Shown here: in pieces, positions 1 through 12,330 of the stretch
Position numbering within the stretch: position 1 is the stretch's first letter
Layout: each line of letters begins with the position of its first letter
Source: Linnemannia hyalina
Taxonomy: Eukaryota > Mortierellomycota > Mortierellomycetes > Mortierellales > Mortierellaceae
DNA length: 64,000 nt
NCBI GenBank assembly: GCA_019671135.1
Contig: JAHRHY010000002.1
Coordinates: forward strand, 806,001 to 870,000
Reading direction: 5' to 3'
Made by a program: the position numbers and the translations under genes
The notes under the pieces: model-generated
What the model was told of the DNA's origin: nothing
Database searches by the model: none
Seen by the model: the letters and a program-made list of their open reading frames with translations, nothing else

Positions 1-3000
1 CAAAAAAGAAAACCGCCGCTTCGCCGTTGAGGATGTCCTCTCTTCTCTTGCCCTCACTCTTACTCGACATTCGCTTTCTTATTTTTTTTCATTAACAGCA
101 CCCACTTGCAACACTTCGATCGCTTACTGCGTCATAACAAAAATAAAAAGAAAGGGTCATGTTAGGGACAGCAGAATTGACAGGGAGCCAAGAGGCTTGT
201 TGTCGCTGTGGAAGAAGAGAGCTGCATCTCGTCGTCTAGGGGCCTAGATGAAGTAAGTTCTATCCTCCCCTGTGAGGTTAAAAATGACAAGAACGCGGAT
301 GTTAAAGTGTAAGCTAGGCTACCACGGTCCCTTTTTTTGGGGGCACAATGCGGCAAGTGGACACCAACAGGGTCCTCACTCTTCCTTCTCCTTGCTCCCC
401 CTTTCACATACCGCTTACCCTATCCACCCACTTAATGCAGAACAACCGGTTTGAGATAAACTTATGACCATCTTCGGACTCTTTTTTACTTTCTGAGGAG
501 GGAAGTGAGAACACGAACCCAGTTGTAATAATGGCGATTTAGCTGGAGATCCTCTCTTATTGACTGGGTGTTGCATAGGCGGTCAGGGTCAATTGCTCCA
601 ACACCTTCCCTCTCTCTCTTCCTATCCCTATCCTTATCCTACAACCCTAATTTCTTGATGGTGATTTTTTCGTGCCTTCATTTTACCGGGATGAAGAAGG
701 GATTGTTGCGTTTGAGTTCTCAGGAAATATAAGTCGTTCACCCCTTCACCCACTCTCTACTCATTGTTGCAGACTTCCAAGGGCCGAACAACAGCAAGTA
801 GCACCTTTCTCTTGGGAAAATGGAGAAACGAATGGAGAACAGTGTAAGAAAGGAACACTTCCTTCATTTTTCAACCGCATAAACTCACACTTGTGTCTTC
901 TAAGAGAGATAACCTTTTTCTGCCAGCCTGGGCTGACTCAAAGGAAGAGGGGTCGAGAACCGAGGAAAAACTTTAGTGACAAGATACGGTACGTTTGCCT
1001 TTTGTTCTTTGAAAGCTCTTGCTCCTACGATTGAGACATTTGGCCCATATGTCTATGTTACTATTTGCCCTGTTTTCAGATCCAGAGAAACATTTTTTTT
1101 AGGGCGGGTTCGCAAATCGCGAATGCCCTGTCTTTATAGGTTTTTATAGCTGTAGCCAGTGCTCAGGAGGCAACAAACAGGTCCAGTCATGGAGAGGAGA
1201 GGAGTAATAAGAGTAGGAGAGTGCAAGAGAGATATATACATTGGTGGAAAACATATCCAACGAAGGCAAAGCGGGGCGATAATTCTATTAACTATCTCCC
1301 CCATGTCTCTCTTTAGTTATGTGTCTGACCACTACCATAACCACCACCGACTATCATCATCGATTGCTTTATGTTTGTAGGAATGTCAAAAATAAAGAGT
1401 GTCCGTGGAATGTCCATGGGCCGCGAGCTTGTTGTTGGCTGTTGTTGTTCTACAATCTAGATCCTCTCCTCTTTTTTATTCCTTCTTGTTCTTCTTTTCA
1501 ACTGATTCCATCTTGACCATTTGGATGTTGTCAGCGCAAGTAAAGGGGATGAGGATGTACTCTACAAATGTCTCTCTTTTTTTTTGTAAACGTTCTATGA
1601 TCCCGTTGGGACGAACGCGCCCTATCCTCTCTTCCCTATCTTTTTTTTTGTTTTGTTTTGTCGTAGGTTTGATAACAGACATAAACAAAACACCAAAACA
1701 ACCACAGCTTACAAACAACTGCATGCTACAACGAGAGAAACGGGAATCGACCCACCACACTCCGTATTTAGTTGTTGTCTTTCTTCTCTGCAATTTCGTA
1801 GTATCTCGGTTTTTTGATGTCGACGTTCAATACCTTTTCTAGGAATTTCAAAGACAAAGTAGTGGCATGGATATAGCGGGAAAGAGAATGAAAAGGAGAA
1901 GCGAGAAAGAGGTACGAGTACGAGTATGAAAGGATGGTCTTGGTTTTGGCTTCTGGGCTTCGACCTAGAAGTGGGGAGTTGGAATGTGACAACGTCCATG
2001 TTGTACGTAGTTTCTTTGTGTTCGTCTTTCATGTGGTCCATCCTAGACACACATACATCTGAGGAGGAATGAACGCCTTCAAAAGGATAGGGATGATCTC
2101 AGTGCTGCCTACTGTGACCGTGACCCACTTTTGCGCTGAGCACTTGTACATGGCGAGGAGAGAGAACACAAAGGATTACAAAAATAACATCCAAGAGGAA
2201 AAGAACGTGTAACGTCGTGAAAGAGAGGAGAGTCTTTTCGTGCAAAGAAAGAACGAGGGAAAGAACGAAGGCGAAAGAGAAAGAAAATATAAATTTGTGT
2301 GCGACGCACATGATAGTTGTGCCTCCACAACGGTCCTCTTCTTTGTTGCTCCTTTTTTTCCACCATTCCTTACTCACTCATGAACGTGCTTTCTCTCCCT
2401 TCCCCCGTGCTTGTTTTCTCATGCTATTCAGATACTATCACGAAATTGTGGAGAGGGCGTGTACGAACTAATTGCCATTAGCACCTGTCTAACAAACTGA
2501 CCACCACAAACGTGCTCAACAAAAAAAAAACCAAAATGCAAGAAACCATGTCCCTCTCTCGTTCTGCACTACAACAATGAAGCTAGACTAACACATGTGC
2601 CTTGTCTTTCAACTCCTTCTCTTTCACTCCCTTCTTTCTTGAGACGATGAATGGCAAGGGATGCTTTCTTTTTGAAGACAATATGGACTCGGAAAATAAG
2701 ACCTTGGCGACCCAGTTGTAGAGGTATCGAGATCTGGCAGAAGTAATAATAAAAGGGAGAGGGTATGGTCTTCAGGGTACTGTGAGATGCGGTTATTTCT
2801 CATGGATGGTAGACCACTAGTATATTTCTCATTCATAACTGATCAAAGCACGCACACAATCAGAACCTCATACATCAGAGAGGAACTGTCGGACGAAAGA
2901 CAGACATATTTTGACATTTTTGCATCCGGCGCAAGCAAATTAGTACGCGTCTTTCCTGAAACGTATTTCATGAACAAGGGGAGGGATATCCGTGCTGGAT

Positions 3001-3850
3001 CTCCTAGACCTCACTAGAAGCATAAGAACAGGGGTTGTAACAGAACGAGTTAAAAGTAAAATGGTATCCAAACAATCATATCTCATGCAGCGGCGAATCG
3101 TTCGTTTTCAATTTCGCTTGTTCGTTTCTCAAATGGAGTTGGAACCATTAATTATCATAAGGGGATGAGCACAGTGAAAAATATAAACAGTGTGGAACCC
3201 AGGAGTGTTGTCGCATGCATGGATCGGATAGAGTGCTTTTTTGGGTCGTCATTTATGGTTGTGGTTGTTGTTGGTGATCTAGCTCCCACCAGAGAGTTAA
3301 AGTGCGGTGGAGTTGGGCTGGGTTGAGTCGAATATTGGTGGCCAACTCCCCTCAGTAGGAGAGGAGGGATGAGAGAACGAGCTAAAAATGTTTTTTGCGA
3401 GGAGCGAGAGAGTAAGGACGACGAGCTGAAGAGGGTGTTGGAAGTGGAACTGAATAGGAAGACCTTGGATGCTATTGAGTGTGTATCAAAGGAGAAAGTA
3501 TCCTTACAAGGTACCCCCTGTTTGCTCTGATTGGAGGTCCTTCTTTCAATACTCAATTGTTGTTGTTGTTCAAATAAAATATAAGGGGGGACTCAATGGT
3601 CATTCAATTGCAAGGTTGTTGTTGTTTATTGTTGATGTTGTTGAAAAAATAAAAATAAAATAAAAGTATTGAATAGCATTCAGATAGAGGGAAAGTGAGC
3701 TGAGGCAGAAAATTGAGAGAGCGTGAGGGAGGGGCCAACAACACAAACAAAAAATATCGACAACGGGCAACAGCCAGCAACAGGGCTAGGACAGCTCTTT
3801 CGCACTCGATCCCCCTCCTCATAACTGCCAACCTCTTCCTTGACCAATTT
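1..3850. other. Gene-poor stretch, no supported gene
   Basis: Only short open frames of low complexity occur here, on both strands and overlapping one another. None shows a conserved motif, host-like codon use or a phase-consistent exon chain. The DNA is rich in C+T or A+G tracts and short A/T runs, as in the intergenic promoters elsewhere in the window. It probably holds the 3' flank of an unseen left-hand gene and distal promoter of the zinc-finger gene to the right. No tRNA, rRNA or transposase signature was recognised. Confidence 0.5.
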
Positions 3851-3855
3851 TCTTG

Positions 3856-3863
3856 TATAAAAG
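3856..3863 (+). promoter_or_regulatory. TATA box, probable promoter of the zinc-finger gene
   Basis: A perfect TATAAAAG sits here, followed by an A/C-rich leader-like stretch with a (CTA/ACA)n run at about 3957-3990. It lies about 1.46 kb before the first plausible ATG of the C2H2 gene, so it would imply a long leader containing an intron. Inference from sequence alone; an unannotated short transcript is also possible. Confidence 0.4.
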
Positions 3864-4509
3864 GGCAACATCCCAGGCACCACCCAAGAGAATGGGAGAA
3901 GAGAAGGATACTTGAATCACCTTTTCTTATTATTTTTTACACTTTTACACACTCTTACTACTACTACTACAACTACTACAACAACTACCACTGCTTCTTA
4001 CACTTACCACTACCACTACCATCCTTCATACGCATCCTCCAATCCTTCCACACATCGAATCTCAAAATCGCATTTCCTTGTACATTTTCCTAGTCACCCA
4101 CCCTACTACACTTGCATCCACAACACACAGAATCTGATTCGATCCCTCCACCTCCATTGACGACCTATCGCATCCTATCCCATCCATACATCTTTAATTC
4201 ACTGGCCTCCACAGTCCTCATTTCTTTATTTCCACCTCTATCCTCACGTCAAGCAATCGCCTCTTCTTTTTCTCACTCCCAACAAAGACCCTGCTTTTTC
4301 TTTATCGGCCGCGATCGATTACCCCTTCACTTCTCGTTCACTCATTTTTCATTTGGCCAATTACCGCCAGTCTCTCTTTTCCTCTATTTCCTTGATTCCA
4401 TTGGAACCTGCACCAAACAGCTGCCTCATCCTCCTTCAATCACACATACATCTCCTCCCCCTCCAAAAGACCACCAAGAACCAGCCAACCAGCTTTGTAA
4501 CAAAAAAAG

Positions 4510-5291
4510 GTGAGCAAAATGAGTGATATCAAAGACCCCTACCCTCTTTTGTACTTATTGTTCCCCCCTGTCGGCCAAGCGGCCACGCGCTCGGCCTATC
4601 TCAACGGTCATTGCTTGACTTTCACTTCACTTTCTTCTTTCACCCCCTCGTTTTTTTACTCTTTCTCTTTGAACGATTTCGGCGGTTGAATATTTTTTCT
4701 TTTGTCTGTTCAGCTCAATGGTCCTGCTGTCTGTTGTCTGTATTTGTTTGTTGTGTTTGTAGTTTGTACACACTTATGTCCTGTTCTCTGTCTGTGTGTG
4801 CCTGCATGACAGACAGGCAGACGAGTCAGTCAAGTCAGTCGTTGTGTTCTGTGTGCTATTTGTATATGTGTGGGAGCCCTTTTCTCTCTCTTCCCACTCT
4901 TTCCTTTCTCTCTTTTGCTCTGTCTCTCTGTTGTCACCCTGCCTGCAGCACCTTCTCCTAACAAACAAACCTTTTTTTTTTATCTTTCTTTCTCCCTCTT
5001 TTCCTTTCCCCCTTTCCTTCCCTTTTCCCTTTTCCTTCCTTTCTTCCTTTTCTCTTTCTATCTCTCTTCCCATTGCTCGTATTGTCCGGCCACTTGTCAC
5101 TCCTCCTTCTTGACTTCCTCCTGGCACGAAAACCCAATTCCTCCCCTCCCCTTCCTTCCCCTGTCATCCCACCGTCTGTTCCCGATGCAGATTGCCTCTT
5201 CTTCCCCTATTCCTTGACATTTTATATATTTTTTCTCTCACGACCATCCCACCTGCACACACTACCCCTATTCCCACCTACCCTACCTTAG
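4510..5291 (+). other. Probable 5'-UTR intron of the zinc-finger gene
   Basis: A donor GTGAGC after an A-rich stretch at 4510 and an acceptor ttag ending at 5291 would bracket a strongly pyrimidine-rich 782-nt stretch. About 27 nt of leader would remain before the ATG at 5319. The sequence between has no coding character. Inferred from splice motifs only. Confidence 0.35.
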
Positions 5292-5318
5292 CAACGCATA
5301 CATTCAATTCCCTCGGCC

Positions 5319-8300
5319 ATGCATTCCAACAACACTCAGGTTCAGGTTCAAATCCCTGCCTATTATTCCCTCGGATCCGTCGCCATCGAGGGTGACCTCG
5401 GCTTTAGCGGTGGCGGAAGCACATCCTTCGAACACAGCCAGAGCGCCCACAGTGCCGCCAGCGCCACCACCACCCTCCACCCCTACAACTTCCCCAGCAA
5501 CTCTGTCACAAGCCAGTTCCACCCCCAATCTCATCACCACCACCATCACGTTGCCGCTCAACAACAACAACAACAACAACAGCAACAAACCCCGGCCTAC
5601 TCTCAGTCCTATACCTCTCCTCAGCACTCAAGCAACAACAACGGCAGCAACAGTGCGTCTTCAAGCCACGGATACCAGACTGATCTGCAAAAGCCCCTCG
5701 TCCAGCACCACGTCAACATTGATCAATCCCCTCACCAGGCCCTCGACGAGAACTTGATGACCCCCCTCATCAACCGTCAGCTCAACAACCAGCACTCTAG
5801 CAACTACCACGCCCCCTACAACTACCACAACCACCACCACAACAACCACAGCTCATCCAAGCAGCAACAGCAACAGCTTCGCTCACCTACATCGACACCT
5901 GCACCCACAACTGCTTCGACCTTGACCACCGTCTCCTCGGCCTCCACACCCTCGCTCTCTTCCCCTTCAACATTGCAAAACAGCCAGGATTATTCATATA
6001 CAGCTGATAGCAACAACCGTCAGACCTCGCCCATCTCGACTGCTTCCCCCGCTTCATCGACTGCCACCTCGAACTCGTTCCACATTCCAGCATCTCCCGA
6101 CCAATTGACCATTGGCCACGCCGGACTGACCCAGGCCATGTCCACATGGACACCCAGCAATGGTAAGACGTCGGACCTCATTTTTTCTTGTGTTATGCTC
6201 AACCCATCCCTAAGGCTTTGGTCTCTCGTCTGCCCTCGTTCCCTTGACTTTGCTCAGTACCCCCTCGCAACCCTTGCTCCCCTTTTCCTACTCTTCCACA
6301 CACAAACACGTACATGCGGGTCCCTAAAGTACAAACGAGGGCTCTCTCGCCCTCTCTCCAGTCTCTCGCTTTTGCGGCTCTTGGGCTGAAAAAGTTGGCT
6401 ATAATGTGCTCCCTGCACGAAATCTTACCATCATTCTGCATATCCCGTATCGCCCTTTTGGCAAATAGGCTCAATGAACCAACAGCAAGAGTCGACCCAG
6501 TCTGGCTCTTCCTCTGCTGCTGCACGCGAGTACGTCTCGCTTGGATACAACGATTCTCCCAAGTCGGCTCGATCGCCCTACCACCCCCAGCAGCAAGGTT
6601 CACCACTATATAGGTAAGCAACAAACCGCAACTCTACTTCTGTTCCTCGCCCATTTTCATTTTAGACTTTTGAAAGTCGTGTGTTGGACATGAAACAGAT
6701 CGTTCATACGTTCATGGTGACAGTGAATGATGATACCCTGTTGGAGAAGTGAGCCTTTTGTCGTCTTCAATTGCGCCTCAACATTGATTGACAGATAGAC
6801 AAGTCATTTTTGACAATGTCTCTGTCTGTTGTTGTTCGTTGTTGTTATAAGACATTTGTGCCATGACTGCCGATCATATTTTTTTTTTATTCTTTTTCCT
6901 TTTGGCCACTTGGCAAGGCTGACCTTAAATGGATACCTTGTCTCGAACTCTCTTTTTTTCCTTTTCCTTTTCACTAATAATGTGCCTGCACCTTTTATCT
7001 TTTATTTTCTTGCGAAAATAGCCAACAAGACCAGCAACAGCAGGCATGGGTTGCCAGCATGTCTGCCGATGACTTTTCGCAACAAGAGATCCTTGGTAAG
7101 TTGTTTCCTTCAATCCATTTTATAGTTTTCCAATTGCAATTGGGAGAGAGGGATATACCAGGTGATATGTGGGAGAGATAAGGGAATGTCCAGGGTGTGG
7201 GTCGACTGTCGCACAAAGTTAGTTTGTTGTTGTTTGTCTTGTCTGTCTTCGAATGGTGTACAAGGGCGGCAACAACAATAACAACAACAAGAGCAGCAAG
7301 CAAGAGGGAGAAGAGAAAAAAATAATCCCACGGTCCAACAATTCAGCCATGTGCTGTGAGACTGCCCCTTCTTTCCCTTAAGACGGCTTTATTCGAGTCG
7401 CTGATTGGCCAATCGTGCTTTGCTTAATGGGCAGCATCGGAGGCATCGGGGAACGAAGAGTGGAAGGGAGAACGACGACTTGTTGCGTGCTCACTCCTCT
7501 GCTAAACTAAACAACCAGCATCATCGTCACCGTCATCATAAGCTACATCGTAAGCGACAGCATCATCGACTCTCTCGACTATCTCTATCGGGTATCAATT
7601 TCATTTCAGTTTGTTCGCAGCGGGGTTGCAAATGAAAAAGAAGTGGCACCACCCAAATGAAGAGCGTGCCTTTAACAAAAAAAGTGAAGAGACAAACAGA
7701 GAAGGTTCAACTGCTTATAGAAAAGGGCAGGCCTGAAGAAAACAGACCAATCCTGTTTGAACTAGGAGAGTGAGCATTTGCACAGGGAAACTAGGGTTAG
7801 GGTTTTCCTATTCTTTCTAAGCATGGACTTATTGGGCCAACACTGGTGCTGATGTGAAAATAATGTCTGGCTTGCTCAAAAATCAATAGAAAGCTAACAT
7901 CCATCCCCTCCGCTTCCAATCTAATAGACCAGGACAGACAGCAGCAGCCTCACCAGCACCACCAGCGCCAGTACTCTCAGTCCAACAGAAACTCCTATGG
8001 CCAGCAGAACCAGCAGCCCTCTGTTGCAACTCAGCAGACCAGCTTGACCCCTGCAGGTGGTCTTCCTCTTCTGTCGCCCTCGAACATGCTCTCCTCGCCC
8101 GACTACCAGTCTTCGTCCTACTCGATGAACATGCACGATGCTCCTACCATCATGTCTCACCTTGACTACAACCGCGTCACTCCCTCTATTCCTTCCCTGT
8201 CCTCAGCTGCTGGCAGCAACAACAACAATGCCAGCTCGCGCTATGGTCCCATGAGAGCGACTCACCCCAAGAGCCGCCCTCCATCTGTCAGCTCCATGCG

Positions 8301-9159
8301 CGACCTTGGCAACAGGACAAGAACCAACTCGGTCAACTCGACCTCGTCTATCTCCTCCAGCGGTGTCCTGACCTCCTTGGCCACCACCTTGGGCTCTGCC
8401 ACCATTGGAGGCGGTTCTGAGCTCGCTACCACACCCGAGGAGTACTCCCGCCAGCTGTTTGACGACGAGGAGGAAGATTCAGATTCGCCCACCACCATCC
8501 AGATGCGCCCTCGTTGCAACACGGTGCCAAGAAAGGCAATCGCTGCCCGCGTCTTTGAATGCTCTGTTCCCGGATGCACCAAGGCCTACACCCAGCTCCA
8601 CAATTTGAAGTCGCACGAGCGCACCGGCCACACTCCCATCATCAAGTTGAAGCCTTTCCACTGCATCATCGAGGGATGCTCCAAGGCCTTCTCCCAGCGC
8701 AAGTCCCTGGCCACTCACATTAAGACTGCCCACGTCGACTTTAAGTTCAAGCCCTTTAAGTGCTCCCAAGATGGCTGCACCAAAGCCTACACCCAGTTGC
8801 ATAACCTCCGCACCCATGAGAAAACCGTGCATATGGTTGACCTGTCCCGGAAGCGCATCAAAAACCCCATGATGGGTGGCAGTGGTTTGCCTTTTGATCC
8901 CAAGAGCAGCCATGGGCATGGTCAGATGGACTATCACCACAGCCCTCAGCACTCCGGTTTGGGCTTGAACTACGACGACTTTAACGGATTGACTGGTCTG
9001 GGTATGCGCATGGATAACCAGCACCCTTACCAGCGTCCTCACCAGCCTCAGCAACCTCAGCATCATCAACACCACCAGCAACAGCAACAGCATCACCAGA
9101 ACTCCTATGCTCGTCTGCCTCACTTCAACTCCATGTCAGCCTTCCATGACCGGTCCTAA
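5319..9159 (+). CDS. C2H2 zinc-finger transcription factor, Gln/His-rich
   Basis: Probable DNA-binding nuclear regulator; target genes are unknown. Exons 5319-6162, 6469-6613, 7022-7095 and 7928-9159 join in phase to give 764 aa. Three adjacent C2H2 fingers lie at about residues 566-589, 600-623 and 633-656. Each has the spacing C-x4-C-x12-H-x4-H, and the linkers (about 10 residues) are longer than the TGEKP type. Fingers 1 and 3 share the core CTKAYTQLHNL, suggesting internal duplication. The N-terminal half is disordered, with a His run then a ten-Gln run near residues 74-90, and Ser/Thr/Pro-rich stretches typical of activation regions. An acidic patch (about 532-541) precedes the fingers and the tail is Gln/His-rich. 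The ATG at 5319 is the first in frame after the pyrimidine tract. The last intron (7096-7927) is unusually long for this window. Family is clear; orthology is not assigned. Confidence 0.88.
7791..7808. promoter_or_regulatory. Telobox-like TAGGGTTAGGGTTTT in an intron
   Basis: Two abutting copies of the TTAGGG-type telomere unit occur inside the last intron of the zinc-finger gene. Such interstitial motifs can bind Myb/telobox factors or be chance or healing scars. No further copies are adjacent. Confidence 0.3.
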
Positions 9160-10345
9160 AGCGTCCGTTCTTTTTCACCCAGTGTTCTTTTTTCTTGTAT
9201 CATTTTTTTTTCTTCACTGTTCGCTGTTCCTCTACCTGTACCATAGTCCTTTTTTTGCATTCATACACACCTCCTAAAAAAAGTTCGCATTATTAACCAT
9301 TAAAAACAAAACTAAATACTTACTATACTCTGAACATTCACGGTCTCTCGTTGTTTGTGGTTGCTATCTTTGGTCGATTACGTTTTCTATTTCTTTCCCT
9401 TGACGCAGAGAAGGGCTAATGTTCTCATCCTTCGCTATGTTGAGATGTCGCGTATCTCTGGATTGGCGAGGAAGGGTGTAATTCCACACCACCCTTCCTC
9501 CATGCTTCAGCATCCAACCCCTTGTTGTCTCCTCTGTCGTCTCTACCCCCTTTATTTTGTTCTGATTTTCATGTTCATGTCAGCCTCAACTTGAATATTG
9601 GAGAGGAAATAGTTCGATTCGCAGCATGCACACACCCCTTTGTTGAGTGCATGCCGTCTCTCCCTTGTTTCTTTCGCCCACCACACCACCCCTTATCATC
9701 CCCTCTCTTGTGAAGCGAGATATTTCAGACGCGACGGAGTCTTGGAATGTACTCTCTCTTTCGCAACAAAGAGAAAGATGACAGACAAGGAGGTTCATCC
9801 CTTCTTTTTCCTTGCTTCCTCCTCGTCTGCCTCCAATGCCGTATTCTGTCATTCTATTCATCCCTCAAGTCCAATGCTTTGCTATGACTATCCTATCCTC
9901 CATTGTACCATCTCATGCTCTCCTCCTCTCCTTCGTCTCTCTGTCAGATTTTCGATCATCCCTAGTTCGTTCGTCTAACACCATTTCATTCTGACCATAA
10001 CGCGAGTATGTATCCGTAATCTCGCCATTCTTTAGGGACGTCAAGCAAGAGGTGGTATGTTCGTTTTTTTGGTATTCACCTTTCTACATTTTTTTTGTCC
10101 TACATCTATTTTTCCTCCACTACTTTATCTGTCTTTCTCTTTTTTCTTTTTTCTTTTTACTTTTCTTTTCCATCTTCATTCTCGCTTAAAAGATAGACAG
10201 TATACGAGGACCTTTACCTATCGAAAAACACACATTCGACTATTCCCCCCCCCCCCTCCCTCCTCCCATCCCTCCACACTCTCCCCATATCTTGCTCTTT
10301 TTTTCCACCAACACCTTATACCCCCACCAACACCGTAATCAAAAA
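9160..10345. other. Intergenic: 3' flank and C+T-rich promoter
   Basis: The left part is the 3' flank of the zinc-finger gene. The right part, from about 10057, is a dense C/T tract with a C10 run near 10246, leading into the A-rich context before the next ATG. Open frames here are low-complexity and on conflicting strands; I see no gene. Confidence 0.5.
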
Positions 10346-11950
10346 ATGCGTCTGATCACTCTTTTGGGAGCATGCGCTCTCGTCGCCCTTTCGACCGTCC
10401 GTGCCCAAGATGCCGACCCTGCCGCTGCCGCCACCGCCGCCGCTGCCGCCACCGCCGCCGCTGCCGCCGTGCCCGACGCGCCCGCCGCTGTAGGAGACGA
10501 CATTGTCATCTCTGCCGAGGGTTTGAAGGATATGGACCCTTCGTACTACCCGTCCTTGCAGGAGCTCGAGCAGCGAATCAGTACCTATAATGCCTTTGTT
10601 GCCAAGAAGGAGAAGAAGATTGCCGCTGCCTCCGCCGGGATGGAGAATGAGGAGAAGGAGGCCGCCGCTGACCCTGCCGAGAAGGACGAGAAGGAGGAGA
10701 AGGCCCCTGCCGAGGAGAAGGATGAGACGGAGGAGAAGGATGAGAAGGAGAAGAAGGATGAGAAGGAGAAGAAGGCCAAGAACAAAGAGAAGAAAGCCCA
10801 TCAGAAGGCGTTTAAGGCTGCGAACGCGGAGAAGAAGCACTCCAAGAAGGTTTCGGCGAGCCACCACAGCGACAAGAAGGATCATCACCATCAAGAGAAG
10901 AAGGAGCAGAAGCACCATAAGGTCAAGAAGGTCCAGGAGCACTCTCAGCATAAGCAGGACCACAAGTTCAAGGCGCTCAACAATGATGGTCGTCCTCATC
11001 ATCATCACCACAATGGGCATCATAGCCACCACCGTCCTCACCACAAGGGCCACCACAAGAAGGACGAGCACAAGAAGCACGAGCACAAGAAGCACGAGCA
11101 CAAGAAGCACCACCACAAGAAGCACAGTGATGACTGCATCGTTTACGAGACCGTCACCTTTGTCCCAACTTGCCCAATTGAACCAACCCTCAATTTCGCA
11201 AGCGGCGGTGGAGGAAGAGATATTCCAGACTACACGACCCTCCATGACATCCCGGTCGACCTCGGAGGAAGAGCTATTTCAGACTACGCGACCCTTCTTG
11301 ACGCCACGATTGACCCTTCGCTCATTCCTTCCACCGAAGGAATCTCAGACTTCCCCAACGCGTCTGAACCCAGTATCATCGACGGCGACGGCCCCAATGA
11401 TAGTATTTTGGATGTCAACCATGACGATAACGTTAAGGATGATGATAAGTCTGTCGGTGATGAGCCCGCCATTGGCGATCATTACCCCTTCCTTGGGCGT
11501 GATGATGCCATCCCCTCCGGTCTCGGAAACCTGACCCCTCCGGAGCAGGTCGATGCCGCTGGACTTGCTGGCAACAGCGATGACGTTGGGGATGATGATG
11601 AGTCTGTCGGTGATGAGCCCGCCATTGGCGATCGTTACCCCTTCCTTGGGCGTGATGATGCTATCCCCTCCGGTCTCGGAAACCTGACCCCTCCGGAGCA
11701 GGTCGATGCCGCTGGACTTGCTGGCAACAGCGATGTTTCGGGTGAGGACGATGAGGATTCGTACTATGACGATGACTATGAGGATGAGGATGACGAGGGT
11801 GCTGAGGATGAGGAAGATGAGAAAGTTGATGGTGTTGTTGGAAATCATAGTGCGGGGACGAAAGAAGAGGATGACAAGCACCATGAGCGGGATCATAACC
11901 AGCCCCAGCAAGGTCAGGCTGAGCGCTACCAGTTCTTGCGACGCCACTAA
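10346..11950 (+). CDS. Secreted Ala-, Lys/Glu-, His-rich acidic repeat protein
   Basis: Single-exon gene of 534 aa, function unknown. Residues 1-20 are a clear signal peptide (Arg then a Leu/Ala-rich core) with likely cleavage near VRA-QD. An Ala-rich stretch follows (about 22-48), then a short ordinary segment with PSYYPSLQELEQRI. Next come a Glu/Lys-rich charged region (about 100-160) and a Lys/His-rich region (about 170-265) with repeated HKKHE units that could bind metal or polyanions. A short segment carries the only two cysteines after the leader (CIVYETVTFVPTC). The C-terminal third is acidic and holds two near-identical 51-residue repeats. There is no membrane segment or GPI tail, so secretion or a wall association is inferred. 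The ATG is preceded by an A-rich context. Cell-wall or matrix protein is the best guess, not shown. Confidence 0.78.
   Translation: MRLITLLGACALVALSTVRAQDADPAAAATAAAAATAAAAAVPDAPAAVGDDIVISAEGLKDMDPSYYPSLQELEQRISTYNAFVAKKEKKIAAASAGMENEEKEAAADPAEKDEKEEKAPAEEKDETEEKDEKEKKDEKEKKAKNKEKKAHQKAFKAANAEKKHSKKVSASHHSDKKDHHHQEKKEQKHHKVKKVQEHSQHKQDHKFKALNNDGRPHHHHHNGHHSHHRPHHKGHHKKDEHKKHEHKKHEHKKHHHKKHSDDCIVYETVTFVPTCPIEPTLNFASGGGGRDIPDYTTLHDIPVDLGGRAISDYATLLDATIDPSLIPSTEGISDFPNASEPSIIDGDGPNDSILDVNHDDNVKDDDKSVGDEPAIGDHYPFLGRDDAIPSGLGNLTPPEQVDAAGLAGNSDDVGDDDESVGDEPAIGDRYPFLGRDDAIPSGLGNLTPPEQVDAAGLAGNSDVSGEDDEDSYYDDDYEDEDDEGAEDEEDEKVDGVVGNHSAGTKEEDDKHHERDHNQPQQGQAERYQFLRRH
11435..11735 (+). repeat. Two in-frame 153-nt tandem repeats
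   Basis: Copies beginning near 11450 and 11603 differ by only a few substitutions, and the period of 153 nt keeps frame (51 aa). Each carries the core PAIGDxYPFLGRDDAIPSG. Near identity at the nucleotide level indicates recent duplication or ongoing homogenisation. Confidence 0.85.
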
Positions 11951-12330
11951 ATCAGTTTAGACTCTTTTCTGTTTCTCTAAACGCGTTTTTTTCTTTGATC
12001 ACCCATCCCATCAGTACCAAATCACGTACAATACCCACAAAAAATAAAAAAAAACCTTTTTTGTTTCTGTTTTCATTTTTCAGGGGTGTGAGGTTCGCCA
12101 CTTTCTTTGATCCGATCGTTTGTGTGCTTCTTCTTTTCTGTGTTTTAGTCGCCATCCTCATTCCACTCTCCTATCCTCTTCTATCTCCCACCACCCTCAA
12201 CTCTCTCCATAATTCCTCAGACCCCCTTCCCCTTTTCATCCTTTTTGTTCTTCCACAACCTTACTGACATAAACCATCTTTCACCCCTTTCACACCTTCC
12301 TTGCTTATCCACCCACGCTCCTATCTCACA
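11951..12330. other. Intergenic: terminator side and next promoter
   Basis: An A/T-rich 3' flank is followed by a C/T-rich promoter tract. No gene seen. Confidence 0.5.

Noticed and set aside
10316..11245. Long antisense open frame of 309 codons, Leu/Val-rich
   Set aside because: It mirrors the Lys/Glu/His-rich plus-strand gene, which has a proper ATG, signal peptide and host codon use.
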